Shown here in pieces: positions 1 to 7,303 of a DNA stretch of 40,497 nucleotides (within the stretch, counting starts at the first letter, position 1; every line of letters begins with the position of its first letter). Source of the stretch: a virus. The notes beneath the pieces are model-generated. The model did not search any database, had not been told where the DNA came from, and was given only the letters and a program-made list of their open reading frames with translations. A program made the translations under genes and the position numbers. The stretch covers positions 1 through 40,497 of the IMG/VR virus record IMGVR_UViG_3300042937_000590; one strand, 5' to 3'.

Positions 1-1
1 C

Positions 2-319
2 TTCGACATTGTGGCGGGCGAGACGCGCACGCTCCCCATGTACGCCCGCGACCCTGACAACGCGGTACAGAGCCTGTCTGGCTTGACGGTACAGTGGCGC
101 GTTGGGCAGCCGCCGTGGGACCCGGCGCGCGAGACGCCGACGCTGACCAAGACCACCACCATAGTTTCAGCCGCTGCGGGATCGTTCACGGTCGCCCTGA
201 CCTATGACGACACGTACCAGCTTGAGGGCGATTTCCTGCACCAAGCCGTCACGTCATCCGGCCTCGTGGTGGTGACGGGCCGCCTTCACGTCCGACAGGG
301 CATACGGAGTGGAAGCTAA
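2..319 (+). CDS. Small virion-associated protein, allele A (5' truncated)
   Basis: Partial gene: the reading frame is open from base 2, and the first six codons seen in the second copy (39761-40096) are missing at the window edge. The visible 105 residues match that copy almost throughout. The fold looks beta-rich, with alternating hydrophobic and polar residues and Thr/Val-rich strands, and no catalytic motif is visible. Its place just before the gp4-like connector gene in both copies suggests a head-to-tail or virion structural role; this is an inference. Unlike copy B it does not overlap the next gene. The stop lies two bases before the tailspike ATG. Confidence 0.8.
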   Translation, partial: FDIVAGETRTLPMYARDPDNAVQSLSGLTVQWRVGQPPWDPARETPTLTKTTTIVSAAAGSFTVALTYDDTYQLEGDFLHQAVTSSGLVVVTGRLHVRQGIRSGS

Positions 320-320
320 A

Positions 321-2027
321 ATGACAATTACCGCTCCCGTTAACAGTGTCACTCCCGCGTTTATTGACGAGTTAAACGACAACTTCGCCGCACTTGACGC
401 CGCGCAGGTATTCAATCTTGCGGCTTTGAAGGCAACCGAATATGCGCCCGCCGTTGTAAGCGTTGGCTACAAGACGACGCCGGGTGATGGCTGGGGCGGG
501 ATGTTCGCCTACGATGCCTCGGACACCACGACGGCCGGTGATGACGCCTTGGTCGTGGTGGATGCGACGGGGCGGCGCTGGAAGCGGGTTTACAACGGAC
601 CCGTCAACGCGAAGTGGTTCGGCGCAAAGGGCGATGGGGTAACGAATGACGCATCCGCCATAAACGCCGCAATCCAATCCGCAGTGGCAAGCGGCAAAGA
701 CACCGTTATTCTCGATGCAGGCGCTGTGTACTATGTCGCGTCAACAATCGAGCTTTCCGGCGTGCATCTTGATGGCGGCAACCTCATACCGGGAAATCCA
801 ACTGAGGGGACGCGGATTTTGGGGGCGCCTGCTCTTACCCCCGTCGTTACGATTGGATCATTGCTTTCAAATCAAACCTCGTTTTTGCGTAACCTCACAG
901 TTACACGCTCGGGAACGTCGCCTGATTCCGCCTCCATAGGTATCAAGGTATTGGACGGATACAATATCAACTTTGAGAATGTTGAGTCCGATAATCACGG
1001 AGTATGTTGGTATTTCACCGGCCATCCGCCCGGCGGCCTGAGTATTCGTCTTGATAATTGTTACAGCGCCCGCGCGGTCGATGCGCACATTTGGAACGAC
1101 ACATTTCCGGAACTGTACTGGATGGGCGGCCGGATTGGGCAGAACGGCGCGGGCGATTATGCTGCCAATACCTATGTGCGTATGTCGGGGGGAGTTGGGG
1201 CAACTGCAGGCGGCCCGAACACCGTCAAATTCACAAATGTTCAATTTAATCAGGGGTCAAATGCGCCGAGCCATTTCTGGGAGTTTGTGGACCTTAATTC
1301 GCCATACGTTCCGGGCATAGACGCGACAGTATTCAATCTGACAGATTGCCATATTGAGGGAGTAAGTGGCTCAATATTCTATTCGGATGCGACATGGAAC
1401 ATAGTGGACCGGCTCACCATTAACGGCTGCGTGATCAATACCCCGACGGTGCCGATGTGGGCATTGAATGCCGCCACGCAGCCCGCTCGATGGTCTCTAT
1501 CGGGAAATAATTATTTCACGTCGACTTTTACACTCGCTCCAACCGACCCTTTTACGTCCGTCAGTATCGTAGGCGGATACCTGTCGGGAACTATGTCACT
1601 CACCGGGGTCAGTGGGTCTACTCTATCCATCGCCAACTTGGCGCACGGGGCGAATTTTACGCTTGCGGGCACTTGGTCGGGGTTCAACTCGTTTGGGGAA
1701 ACCTTTGCGGCGGGTGCGTTCATCAACAATGCTTCGGGCACAGTTCTTTACCAAGGCGCTCAGTATTCACAACGAATCCAGCCGCAATACTCTGCGACCC
1801 TAGATGGCGCTGGAAATGCTTTGATAGCGCACGGCCTGGGTGCTTCTGCTGTTGCGACAGCAGTGGTTGTATTTGGTTCCTTTAAAACCGGCGGCGGCGC
1901 TTGGAACCCACTCGTTACAAATTATATCGACGCCACAAACGTCAGTGTTTCAGGGGGAGCCGCTGGAATTGGCCGCCCTGCATGGGTGGAAATAATCGTC
2001 AATGCCGCAGCCCATACTGGTTGGTAG
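321..2027 (+). CDS. Tailspike, pectate-lyase-type beta-helix
   Basis: Protein of 568 residues. Start chosen at ATG 321, with GGAG about 12 bases upstream; an in-frame GTG at 309 is the alternative. Residues 1-85 are a short N-terminal region probably used for virion attachment. At about residue 98 the motif WFGAKGDGVTNDASAINAA marks the pectate-lyase-3 superfamily, typical of right-handed beta-helix tailspikes that bind or depolymerise host surface polysaccharide. The later part has many Asn/Gly-rich short strands, as expected for helix rungs. Base composition is visibly more AT-rich than the neighbours, and the gene is absent from allele B at the right end. Both points suggest recent gain as a host-range cassette. 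The catalytic residues cannot be assigned by eye. Confidence 0.8.
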   Translation: MTITAPVNSVTPAFIDELNDNFAALDAAQVFNLAALKATEYAPAVVSVGYKTTPGDGWGGMFAYDASDTTTAGDDALVVVDATGRRWKRVYNGPVNAKWFGAKGDGVTNDASAINAAIQSAVASGKDTVILDAGAVYYVASTIELSGVHLDGGNLIPGNPTEGTRILGAPALTPVVTIGSLLSNQTSFLRNLTVTRSGTSPDSASIGIKVLDGYNINFENVESDNHGVCWYFTGHPPGGLSIRLDNCYSARAVDAHIWNDTFPELYWMGGRIGQNGAGDYAANTYVRMSGGVGATAGGPNTVKFTNVQFNQGSNAPSHFWEFVDLNSPYVPGIDATVFNLTDCHIEGVSGSIFYSDATWNIVDRLTINGCVINTPTVPMWALNAATQPARWSLSGNNYFTSTFTLAPTDPFTSVSIVGGYLSGTMSLTGVSGSTLSIANLAHGANFTLAGTWSGFNSFGETFAAGAFINNASGTVLYQGAQYSQRIQPQYSATLDGAGNALIAHGLGASAVATAVVVFGSFKTGGGAWNPLVTNYIDATNVSVSGGAAGIGRPAWVEIIVNAAAHTGW

Positions 2028-2077
2028 TTTTATGAAGAAATCTTGTTCGGCTGGCTTGCCAAGATCGCGGGGCGTAA

Positions 2078-2533
2078 ATGTCTGACCTTCCTTATCTCTT
2101 TCAGTATGGCCCGGCTCCGACTGGCGAGTCTGGCGCAAAAACCGCGCGCACGATGGTCTTAGAGGCCATGCAGGATTTGGGAATCGTGGCCGACCAGGAG
2201 GCCATGAGCGCCGCCCAAGGCAATTACGGCTTTCGCAAGCTGAACGACATGCTGGCCGGTTTTGAGTCCGAAGGCATCCACTACGCGCACCGCAACCTGT
2301 CGTCTCTCGACAGCATTATCAATTTGCCAGACGGGCAGCTCCGCAACGTCGGCCTGATGTTGCAGCGCGAGCTTGCCGGCACCTACGGCGTATCCCTGAG
2401 CCCGGATGACCAGTTGGCAATCCAGCGCGCCATGACGGCCCTGCAAGCCTATTACTACGTGCCCATTACGTCGGCTCCCGAGCTTGCGCTGCGGCCTCGC
2501 CGGTTTGGTCGATTCAACTTTTCCGCCGGATGA
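2078..2533 (+). CDS. P22 gp4-like tail accessory factor, allele A
   Basis: Protein of 151 residues. From about residue 30 it matches the second copy (40093-40497) closely, while the first 30 residues differ completely. Pattern and position resemble the P22 gp4 tail accessory family (P22 gp4 is 166 aa), which binds below the portal and recruits gp10 during tail assembly: an N-terminal helical segment ending MQDLGIVADQEAM, then a helical body with LNDMLAGFESEGI. Its stop overlaps the gp10-like start (ATGATG at 2530). The ribosome-binding site is weak (GGGGCG), unlike the coupled start in allele B. Confidence 0.75.
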   Translation: MSDLPYLFQYGPAPTGESGAKTARTMVLEAMQDLGIVADQEAMSAAQGNYGFRKLNDMLAGFESEGIHYAHRNLSSLDSIINLPDGQLRNVGLMLQRELAGTYGVSLSPDDQLAIQRAMTALQAYYYVPITSAPELALRPRRFGRFNFSAG

Positions 2534-3954
2534 TGCGCGGCCCTCTCGCCCTTGGCTTTGCCCAGCAGCGCTCCCGCCCTGTCAACGCGGCTCGCGTCGT
2601 GAACCTGTACGCGGCGTCCACCGCAGAGGGAAGCCGGACCAAGGTCGTGCTGTACGGCACGCCCGGCCAGAAGGCATGGCGCACCATCGGCGGCGACACG
2701 ATCCGCGCGGGCCTAGAAGCTCAGAGCATAGCCTACATTCTCAGCGGCACGATCCTCTATCGCGTGGAATCGGACGGCACCACGACGGCCTGCAGCGGCG
2801 ATTTAATCCCGCCCACGGGCGAGGCGACGCTAATCAACAACGGCGGCCAAATTGGCTTGTTGGTGGTTCCTGACTTGTTCGTGATTGTGGGAACGACCGT
2901 CACCAAGGTCACGGCGGCGGGCTATCCCAGCGCGGGCCTGTCCAGCATCGCCTACATCGACGGCTATGCGGTCGGCACCGTCAACGACGACTCCGGGCAG
3001 TTCCAGATTTCCGGCTTGTTGGACTTCGCCTCGTGGGATGCGCTGGACCTTGCCAGTGCCGAGTCGAGCCCGGACGGCCTGCTCCGCGTGCTGGTCGATC
3101 ATCGCGAGGTGTGGCTGTTCGGCACGCAAACCGTCGAGGTGTGGGCCAATACCGGCGCGTCGCCTTTTCCCTTCGAGCGCGTGCCGGGCGCCTTGCTGGA
3201 GCGTGGATGCGCGGCCCGTCGCAGCCCCGCCAAGATGGACAACTCCGTATTCTGGCTGGGCGATGATCGGATCGTGTACCGCGCCGAAGGCTATCAGCCC
3301 GCGCGTATCTCGACACACGCCATCGAGGAAGTGCTTCGCGTCGGCACCGTGTCGGACGCCTACGGGATGACGTATTTCCAGGCTGGACATCACTTCTACG
3401 TCCTGACCCTGCCGAGCCTCAACCGGACCTTCGTTTTCGATCCTGCAGCCTCCGCAGCGGCTGGGGCGCCCATCTGGCACGAGAGGCAGAGCGGCACGTC
3501 TATCGAACCTGCCAAGTGGGACGTGCAGTGCATTTTCAGCGCCTTCGGCAAGACGCTGGTAGGCTTGCAGGCTGGCAAGGTCGCGGAACTAGACCTCGAT
3601 ACCTACACCGACTTGGGCGAGCCCATCCGGTCCGTGATTGTCGGCCTGCCATTCTATGCCGAGACGCTGCGGGCAATCATGGTGGACTTCGAGCTTGAGT
3701 GCGAGCTGGGCGTCGGCGCGATCTCTGGGCAGGGGGCCGACCCCGAGGTCATGATGCGCTACAGCGACGACGGCGGCTTCAGTTGGAGCCACGAACGGCG
3801 CGCGAGCCTTGGCCGGCAGGGTGTCCGCTATATTCGCGCCATGTGGGACCGGCTCGGCGCCTTCCGGCAGCGGACGGTTGAGATTTCCATATCAGACCCG
3901 GTCAAGCGTGCATTCTACGGGATGCGGACCAAGATCAAGCCGTTGCCACGATGA
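2530..3954 (+). CDS. P22 gp10-like packaged DNA stabilisation protein
   Basis: Protein of 474 residues, against 472 for P22 gp10. It is rich in beta strands, with a repeated pattern of hydrophobic strands and conserved W/F/G positions (VWLFGTQTVEVWANTG, VFWLGDDRIVYR) typical of the gp10 family, which forms the hexameric tail hub that plugs the portal after packaging. Order gp4-gp10 is as in P22. The start ATG overlaps the gp4-like stop, giving translational coupling. The end overlaps the next gene by ATGA. Family assignment is confident from length, order and pattern; individual contacts cannot be judged. Confidence 0.8.
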   Translation: MMRGPLALGFAQQRSRPVNAARVVNLYAASTAEGSRTKVVLYGTPGQKAWRTIGGDTIRAGLEAQSIAYILSGTILYRVESDGTTTACSGDLIPPTGEATLINNGGQIGLLVVPDLFVIVGTTVTKVTAAGYPSAGLSSIAYIDGYAVGTVNDDSGQFQISGLLDFASWDALDLASAESSPDGLLRVLVDHREVWLFGTQTVEVWANTGASPFPFERVPGALLERGCAARRSPAKMDNSVFWLGDDRIVYRAEGYQPARISTHAIEEVLRVGTVSDAYGMTYFQAGHHFYVLTLPSLNRTFVFDPAASAAAGAPIWHERQSGTSIEPAKWDVQCIFSAFGKTLVGLQAGKVAELDLDTYTDLGEPIRSVIVGLPFYAETLRAIMVDFELECELGVGAISGQGADPEVMMRYSDDGGFSWSHERRASLGRQGVRYIRAMWDRLGAFRQRTVEISISDPVKRAFYGMRTKIKPLPR

Positions 3955-4220
3955 CCGCGCCATTCAATTCCAAAACCCGCATCGTCAACCAGGATGGCAC
4001 GCCTAGCCAATGGCTGATTGCCTATCTGCAGTTGATCGGAACCGGCGTGGTGAAGCGCACGACTTACACTTACGCGGTAATCGCCACCATGACGCCGACG
4101 CTGGGCGACACGGTGGTTTGCACTGATTCGAGCGTGACGACCGTAGGCAACACGCTGGCGGGTGGCGGCGCGAACATCGTGCAGGCCATCGGCAACGGTA
4201 CTGACTGGAAGGTGATTTAG
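3951..4220 (+). CDS. Small tail-module protein
   Basis: Protein of 89 residues starting in an ATGA overlap with the gp10-like gene. It opens FNSKTRIVNQDGTPSQWLIAY, a short pattern I associate with small tail proteins of phages in this group; I do not recognise a named family. The second half is Thr/Val/Gly-rich and probably beta-structured. By position it could fill the role of the P22 gp26 needle, but it is much shorter and lacks the long coiled coil, so that is doubtful. The next gene starts directly after its TAG. Confidence 0.7.
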   Translation: MTAPFNSKTRIVNQDGTPSQWLIAYLQLIGTGVVKRTTYTYAVIATMTPTLGDTVVCTDSSVTTVGNTLAGGGANIVQAIGNGTDWKVI

Positions 4221-4664
4221 ATGATCCGCGACGCCGTACCAGACGACGCGCCCGAGTTGGTCGAGATGGGCCGCGCTTTCTTTGCCGAGGCAGGATGGGC
4301 CGACAAAGCCGAGTTCTGCCCTGTCAGCTTTGCGCTGACTTTGGAGCGGTTGGCCGAGGCCGGAATCCTGCTGGTTTTCGAGAAAGACGGGAAGCCGGTC
4401 GGCATGGCCGGGGCGCTTTACTCTCCCGCGTACTGGAATGAGAAAGTACTTATCGGGCAGGAGTTGTTCTGGTATTGTGAGCCACCGCACCGCAAAGGTG
4501 CGGGCGCCGAGTTGCTTAGGCACCTCGAATCCGCCGCCAAGGCGCGCAACGTACAATTCTTCGGCATGGTCGCGGAGCATGGGCTTCGCCACGAAGCACT
4601 CGCCCAAGTCTATAAGCGGGCGGGTTATTCGGTTGCCGAGCATACGTTCTGCAAGGCGCTATAA
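4221..4664 (+). CDS. GNAT-type N-acetyltransferase
   Basis: Protein of 147 residues with the GNAT layout: N-terminal IRDAVPDDAPELVEMG, a central beta segment, and an acetyl-CoA binding loop of the Q/RxxGxG/A type in HRKGAGAELLRHLE at about residues 91-104. The C-terminal YKRAGYSV region is also typical. GNAT enzymes transfer an acetyl group from acetyl-CoA to an amine; the substrate is unknown. It sits between tail and ejection genes with no gaps (start right after TAG, end right before the next ATG), so it is expressed with virion proteins. Similar small acetyltransferases occur at this place in other podoviruses. Confidence 0.8.
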   Translation: MIRDAVPDDAPELVEMGRAFFAEAGWADKAEFCPVSFALTLERLAEAGILLVFEKDGKPVGMAGALYSPAYWNEKVLIGQELFWYCEPPHRKGAGAELLRHLESAAKARNVQFFGMVAEHGLRHEALAQVYKRAGYSVAEHTFCKAL

Positions 4665-5327
4665 ATGGCGATTTTCTCCGCTTTATCGGGTGTTATTGCT
4701 CAGCAAGGCGCGCAGGCTGGCGGCAACATGGCTGCGAGCGCGGCCAACCGTGCCGCACAGATGCAGCAGGAAGAGGCGACGCGAGCCCGTGCGGCTCTGT
4801 CTCCCTGGGTTGCGGCGGGCGGCGGTGCCATCGGCAAGGTGACGAACTTGCTCGGCCTCGGCACTCTCAAGACCAACGGCGGAAACTATAACACGTATGG
4901 GTTGGACCCTGCAGGCGCGAAGGAAACGCAGCAGCAGGCGTTGGCCGACTTCGAGACTTCGCCCGGCTATCAGTTCCGCATGGATGAGGGCTCGAAGGCG
5001 CTGGACCGTTCGGCGGCCTCGCGTGGCCTTCTCCGCTCGGGTGCGCAACAGAAGGCCATTACCGCCTTCGGGCAGGGCATCGCCTCCGAGGAATACGGGA
5101 ACTACATGGACAACCTGCTCGCGGTTTCCGGACTTGGCGGGCAAGCGGCGTCCAGTGGTAACAACACGGCGGCGAACCTGACCGGCAACGCGGCGGACAA
5201 CATCTTCCGGGGTGGCGTGGCGCGCGGCTCCGCTTATTCGGCAGGCGCCAACGCGCTTGCAAGCGGTATCAGCAAGGGCGTCGAGAACGCGGCCGGCGTG
5301 ATCGGATACAAGGGGTGGTTTAAGTGA
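4665..5327 (+). CDS. gp7-like DNA ejection protein
   Basis: Protein of 220 residues (P22 gp7 is 229). It is rich in Ala, Gly, Gln and Asn, with an N-terminal helical segment (QQGAQAGGNMAASAANRAAQM) and a Gly/Ala-rich C-terminus predicted to be membrane-active. A central stretch with DFETSPGYQFRMDEGSKALDRSAASRG is typical of the gp7 or DNA-transfer-protein family. These proteins are packaged in the head and ejected into the envelope to carry DNA across. It is first of three co-oriented ejection genes, and its stop overlaps the next start (GTGA). Confidence 0.75.
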   Translation: MAIFSALSGVIAQQGAQAGGNMAASAANRAAQMQQEEATRARAALSPWVAAGGGAIGKVTNLLGLGTLKTNGGNYNTYGLDPAGAKETQQQALADFETSPGYQFRMDEGSKALDRSAASRGLLRSGAQQKAITAFGQGIASEEYGNYMDNLLAVSGLGGQAASSGNNTAANLTGNAADNIFRGGVARGSAYSAGANALASGISKGVENAAGVIGYKGWFK

Positions 5328-7303
5328 GCGGCGTCCTTTACCCGGACCTCGCCCGCTCGTTTGCGCTCGGCTCACAGCTTCGCGTTCAGGAAGAAGAACG
5401 CGGCATAGATAAGGAAGTAAACGAGCTAGTTCCGGCTGCGATGAAAGGCGACCAAGCCGCTATCGAGAACATCGCCAGAAAGCGCCCGAACGTCGCTATG
5501 GGCATTTCCGGGATGCTGGAGAAGATGGACGCGGGCCGCCGCGCCAAGGTCAAGGAAGCGTCGGAGTGGACGGCCAAGGCCGCTATGGGCGTGCTGAGCC
5601 TGCCGGAAGCCGAACGCCCGGCTGCGTATCAGGCTGCGTTGGCAGAGGGCCAACGTCTCGGCTACCAGATTGACATGCCGCCGCAGTACGACCGCGCGGT
5701 AGACGGTCGGCTGAGGCAGATACTCAACCAGACCCGCACGTTTGAGAACTATTGGAAGGACAAGCAGGAAGGCTTTGACCTCGTGCCTTCGGGCGGTGGT
5801 GGTGCGGCCCCGCCTTCGGCTGGTGGTGGTGGTGGCGTCAACCCGTACAACATCGGCAACGTTCGCCCGGTCGGCGGTGGCCCCAACAGCGGCTTTCAGC
5901 AGCCCGCCTCGCTAGACGACGGCATCCGCTTGGCGGTCAACAACGTCAAGGCGTACCCGGCCAAGTTCAACAACGGCCAGCCCATGACGCTGATGCAGAT
6001 CGGAGCGCGTTGGGCTCCCGTTGGTGACGGCGCAAACGATCCGGGGCAGTGGGCTCGCAACGTCGCCAGCATCGGCGGCCTTGATCCCAACCAGCCGCTC
6101 GACCTGAACGACCCCATGACGGCGGCCAAGTTCGCGCGTGGCGTTCACGGTGCCGAGCATGGCGCCAACAAGGTGCTTCCGCCCGAGCGATACGCGCAGG
6201 CGATCACGGGCGGCGCCGCGCCTCCCGGCATCGCCCAAGGCGACACCGCTCCCCCCGCCGATGCGTCCGGCACTCCCATTCCGACCTCTGACGGTGGCAC
6301 GGTCACACCCAGCACCTTGCGATTGCTTACGCCAAATCTCCCGCCCGGCGCGCATCTTGGCAGGGACAGGAAAACCGGCAAGTTGATCGTTCAGGAAGGC
6401 AACTTCAACGTCTACGACAGTAATAAAAACTGGATTGGAATGGTTCCCGTCCCGAAGGCGCAAGAGACGGAAACAGGCCCGTTTGGGAATTCAACGCAAG
6501 GGCGGGGCCTTAATATTCTTGTTGAAGAAGGCAGGCTAACGCGACAGCAGGCGGCGGAACTGGCGGCTGGCAAGACCGTCACCGACCCCGCAACCGGGCA
6601 GATCATCTTTATGACGCCTTCTGGCATTTTCGGGCAAAACCCTGGACAGGCGCCGCAGCCTCTTTCCAGCCCGCAAGGCGGCGCTCCGATGGCGCCCGCT
6701 GGCGGCCCGGCCGGCGTTCCCGCGCCTGCGGCTCCCGCCGTTACTGTCCCGGCGAATCCCGGTTCTATCCCGTTGACGGGCGTTAGGCCGACCGGCCAAC
6801 CGTCTGCAACCGAAATGGCGAAGCTGCGGTCGGCTCGCGTTGAAGCCGACAAGATCACGGCGGCGGCGAACGACTTTAAGACGGAATGGGCGAAGGCGAC
6901 TCCAGCGGAGCGCGCTCGCTCTCTGGCGGGCGCCAACACGCCGCTAAACGCCTCGTACAACAACTTCGCCTTGCTGGCGAAGGGCGACGCTTTGTTTCAG
7001 TTGGGCGTGCTGAATGGTCCCGATCTCGACATCATCCGCCGCACGATCCCGGACCCGTCGACGTGGAAGTCAATCATGACTTCGGAGAACGACGTTACGT
7101 CGTCCGTCGACAAGGTGCTGAACATTCTGAATAACGGCGTGTCATCGACCGAGCGGCAGCTTGGCATCACTCCGCCGCAGGGAGCGCCGCCCCCGGCCGC
7201 CACCACGCCGCCTGCCGCTCCGCAAGCGGGCGACATGGTCGATGGCTATGTGTTCCGGGGAGGCAACCCGGCCGACCCGAATAGCTGGAGCAAGGTCCAG
7301 TGA
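5324..7303 (+). CDS. gp20-like ejection protein with possible wall-degrading domain
   Basis: Protein of 659 residues starting at GTG 5324, overlapped with the preceding TGA. Residues 1-155 are helical and charged. A Gly/Pro linker (about 160-172) leads to a domain at about 173-290 (NPYNIGNVRP, TLMQIGARWAP, NDPGQWARNV). This resembles a domain found in virion proteins and suspected of peptidoglycan cleavage; the activity is inference. A Pro/Ala-rich linker (about 440-490) precedes a helical C-terminus. P22 gp20 is 471 residues, so this one is longer because of the inserted domain. It is likely ejected with its neighbours to breach the cell wall. Confidence 0.7.
   Translation: MSGVLYPDLARSFALGSQLRVQEEERGIDKEVNELVPAAMKGDQAAIENIARKRPNVAMGISGMLEKMDAGRRAKVKEASEWTAKAAMGVLSLPEAERPAAYQAALAEGQRLGYQIDMPPQYDRAVDGRLRQILNQTRTFENYWKDKQEGFDLVPSGGGGAAPPSAGGGGGVNPYNIGNVRPVGGGPNSGFQQPASLDDGIRLAVNNVKAYPAKFNNGQPMTLMQIGARWAPVGDGANDPGQWARNVASIGGLDPNQPLDLNDPMTAAKFARGVHGAEHGANKVLPPERYAQAITGGAAPPGIAQGDTAPPADASGTPIPTSDGGTVTPSTLRLLTPNLPPGAHLGRDRKTGKLIVQEGNFNVYDSNKNWIGMVPVPKAQETETGPFGNSTQGRGLNILVEEGRLTRQQAAELAAGKTVTDPATGQIIFMTPSGIFGQNPGQAPQPLSSPQGGAPMAPAGGPAGVPAPAAPAVTVPANPGSIPLTGVRPTGQPSATEMAKLRSARVEADKITAAANDFKTEWAKATPAERARSLAGANTPLNASYNNFALLAKGDALFQLGVLNGPDLDIIRRTIPDPSTWKSIMTSENDVTSSVDKVLNILNNGVSSTERQLGITPPQGAPPPAATTPPAAPQAGDMVDGYVFRGGNPADPNSWSKVQ

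Larger units (their letters stand above)
1..2533. repeat. Allele A of the connector block, diverged direct repeat of 39779-40497
   Basis: Bases 1-318 align with 39779-40096, and 2078-2533 aligns with 40093-40497. The first 105 bases and the last 114 bases (2420-2533) are identical to the other copy. Between them the copies differ by scattered, mostly synonymous changes, and about 1.7 kb (tailspike gene) is present only here. The gene at the left edge begins without its first six codons, so the block is cut at base 1. The pattern fits two population variants joined on one circular contig better than a true tandem duplication, but the sequence alone cannot settle this. Confidence 0.85.

Noticed and set aside
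2830-3480. Minus-strand open frame of 216 codons
   Set aside because: Antisense shadow of the gp10-like gene; no start signals and no coherent protein features.
4683-5375. Minus-strand open frame of 230 codons
   Set aside because: Antisense to the gp7-like ejection gene; basic low-order composition and no ribosome-binding site.
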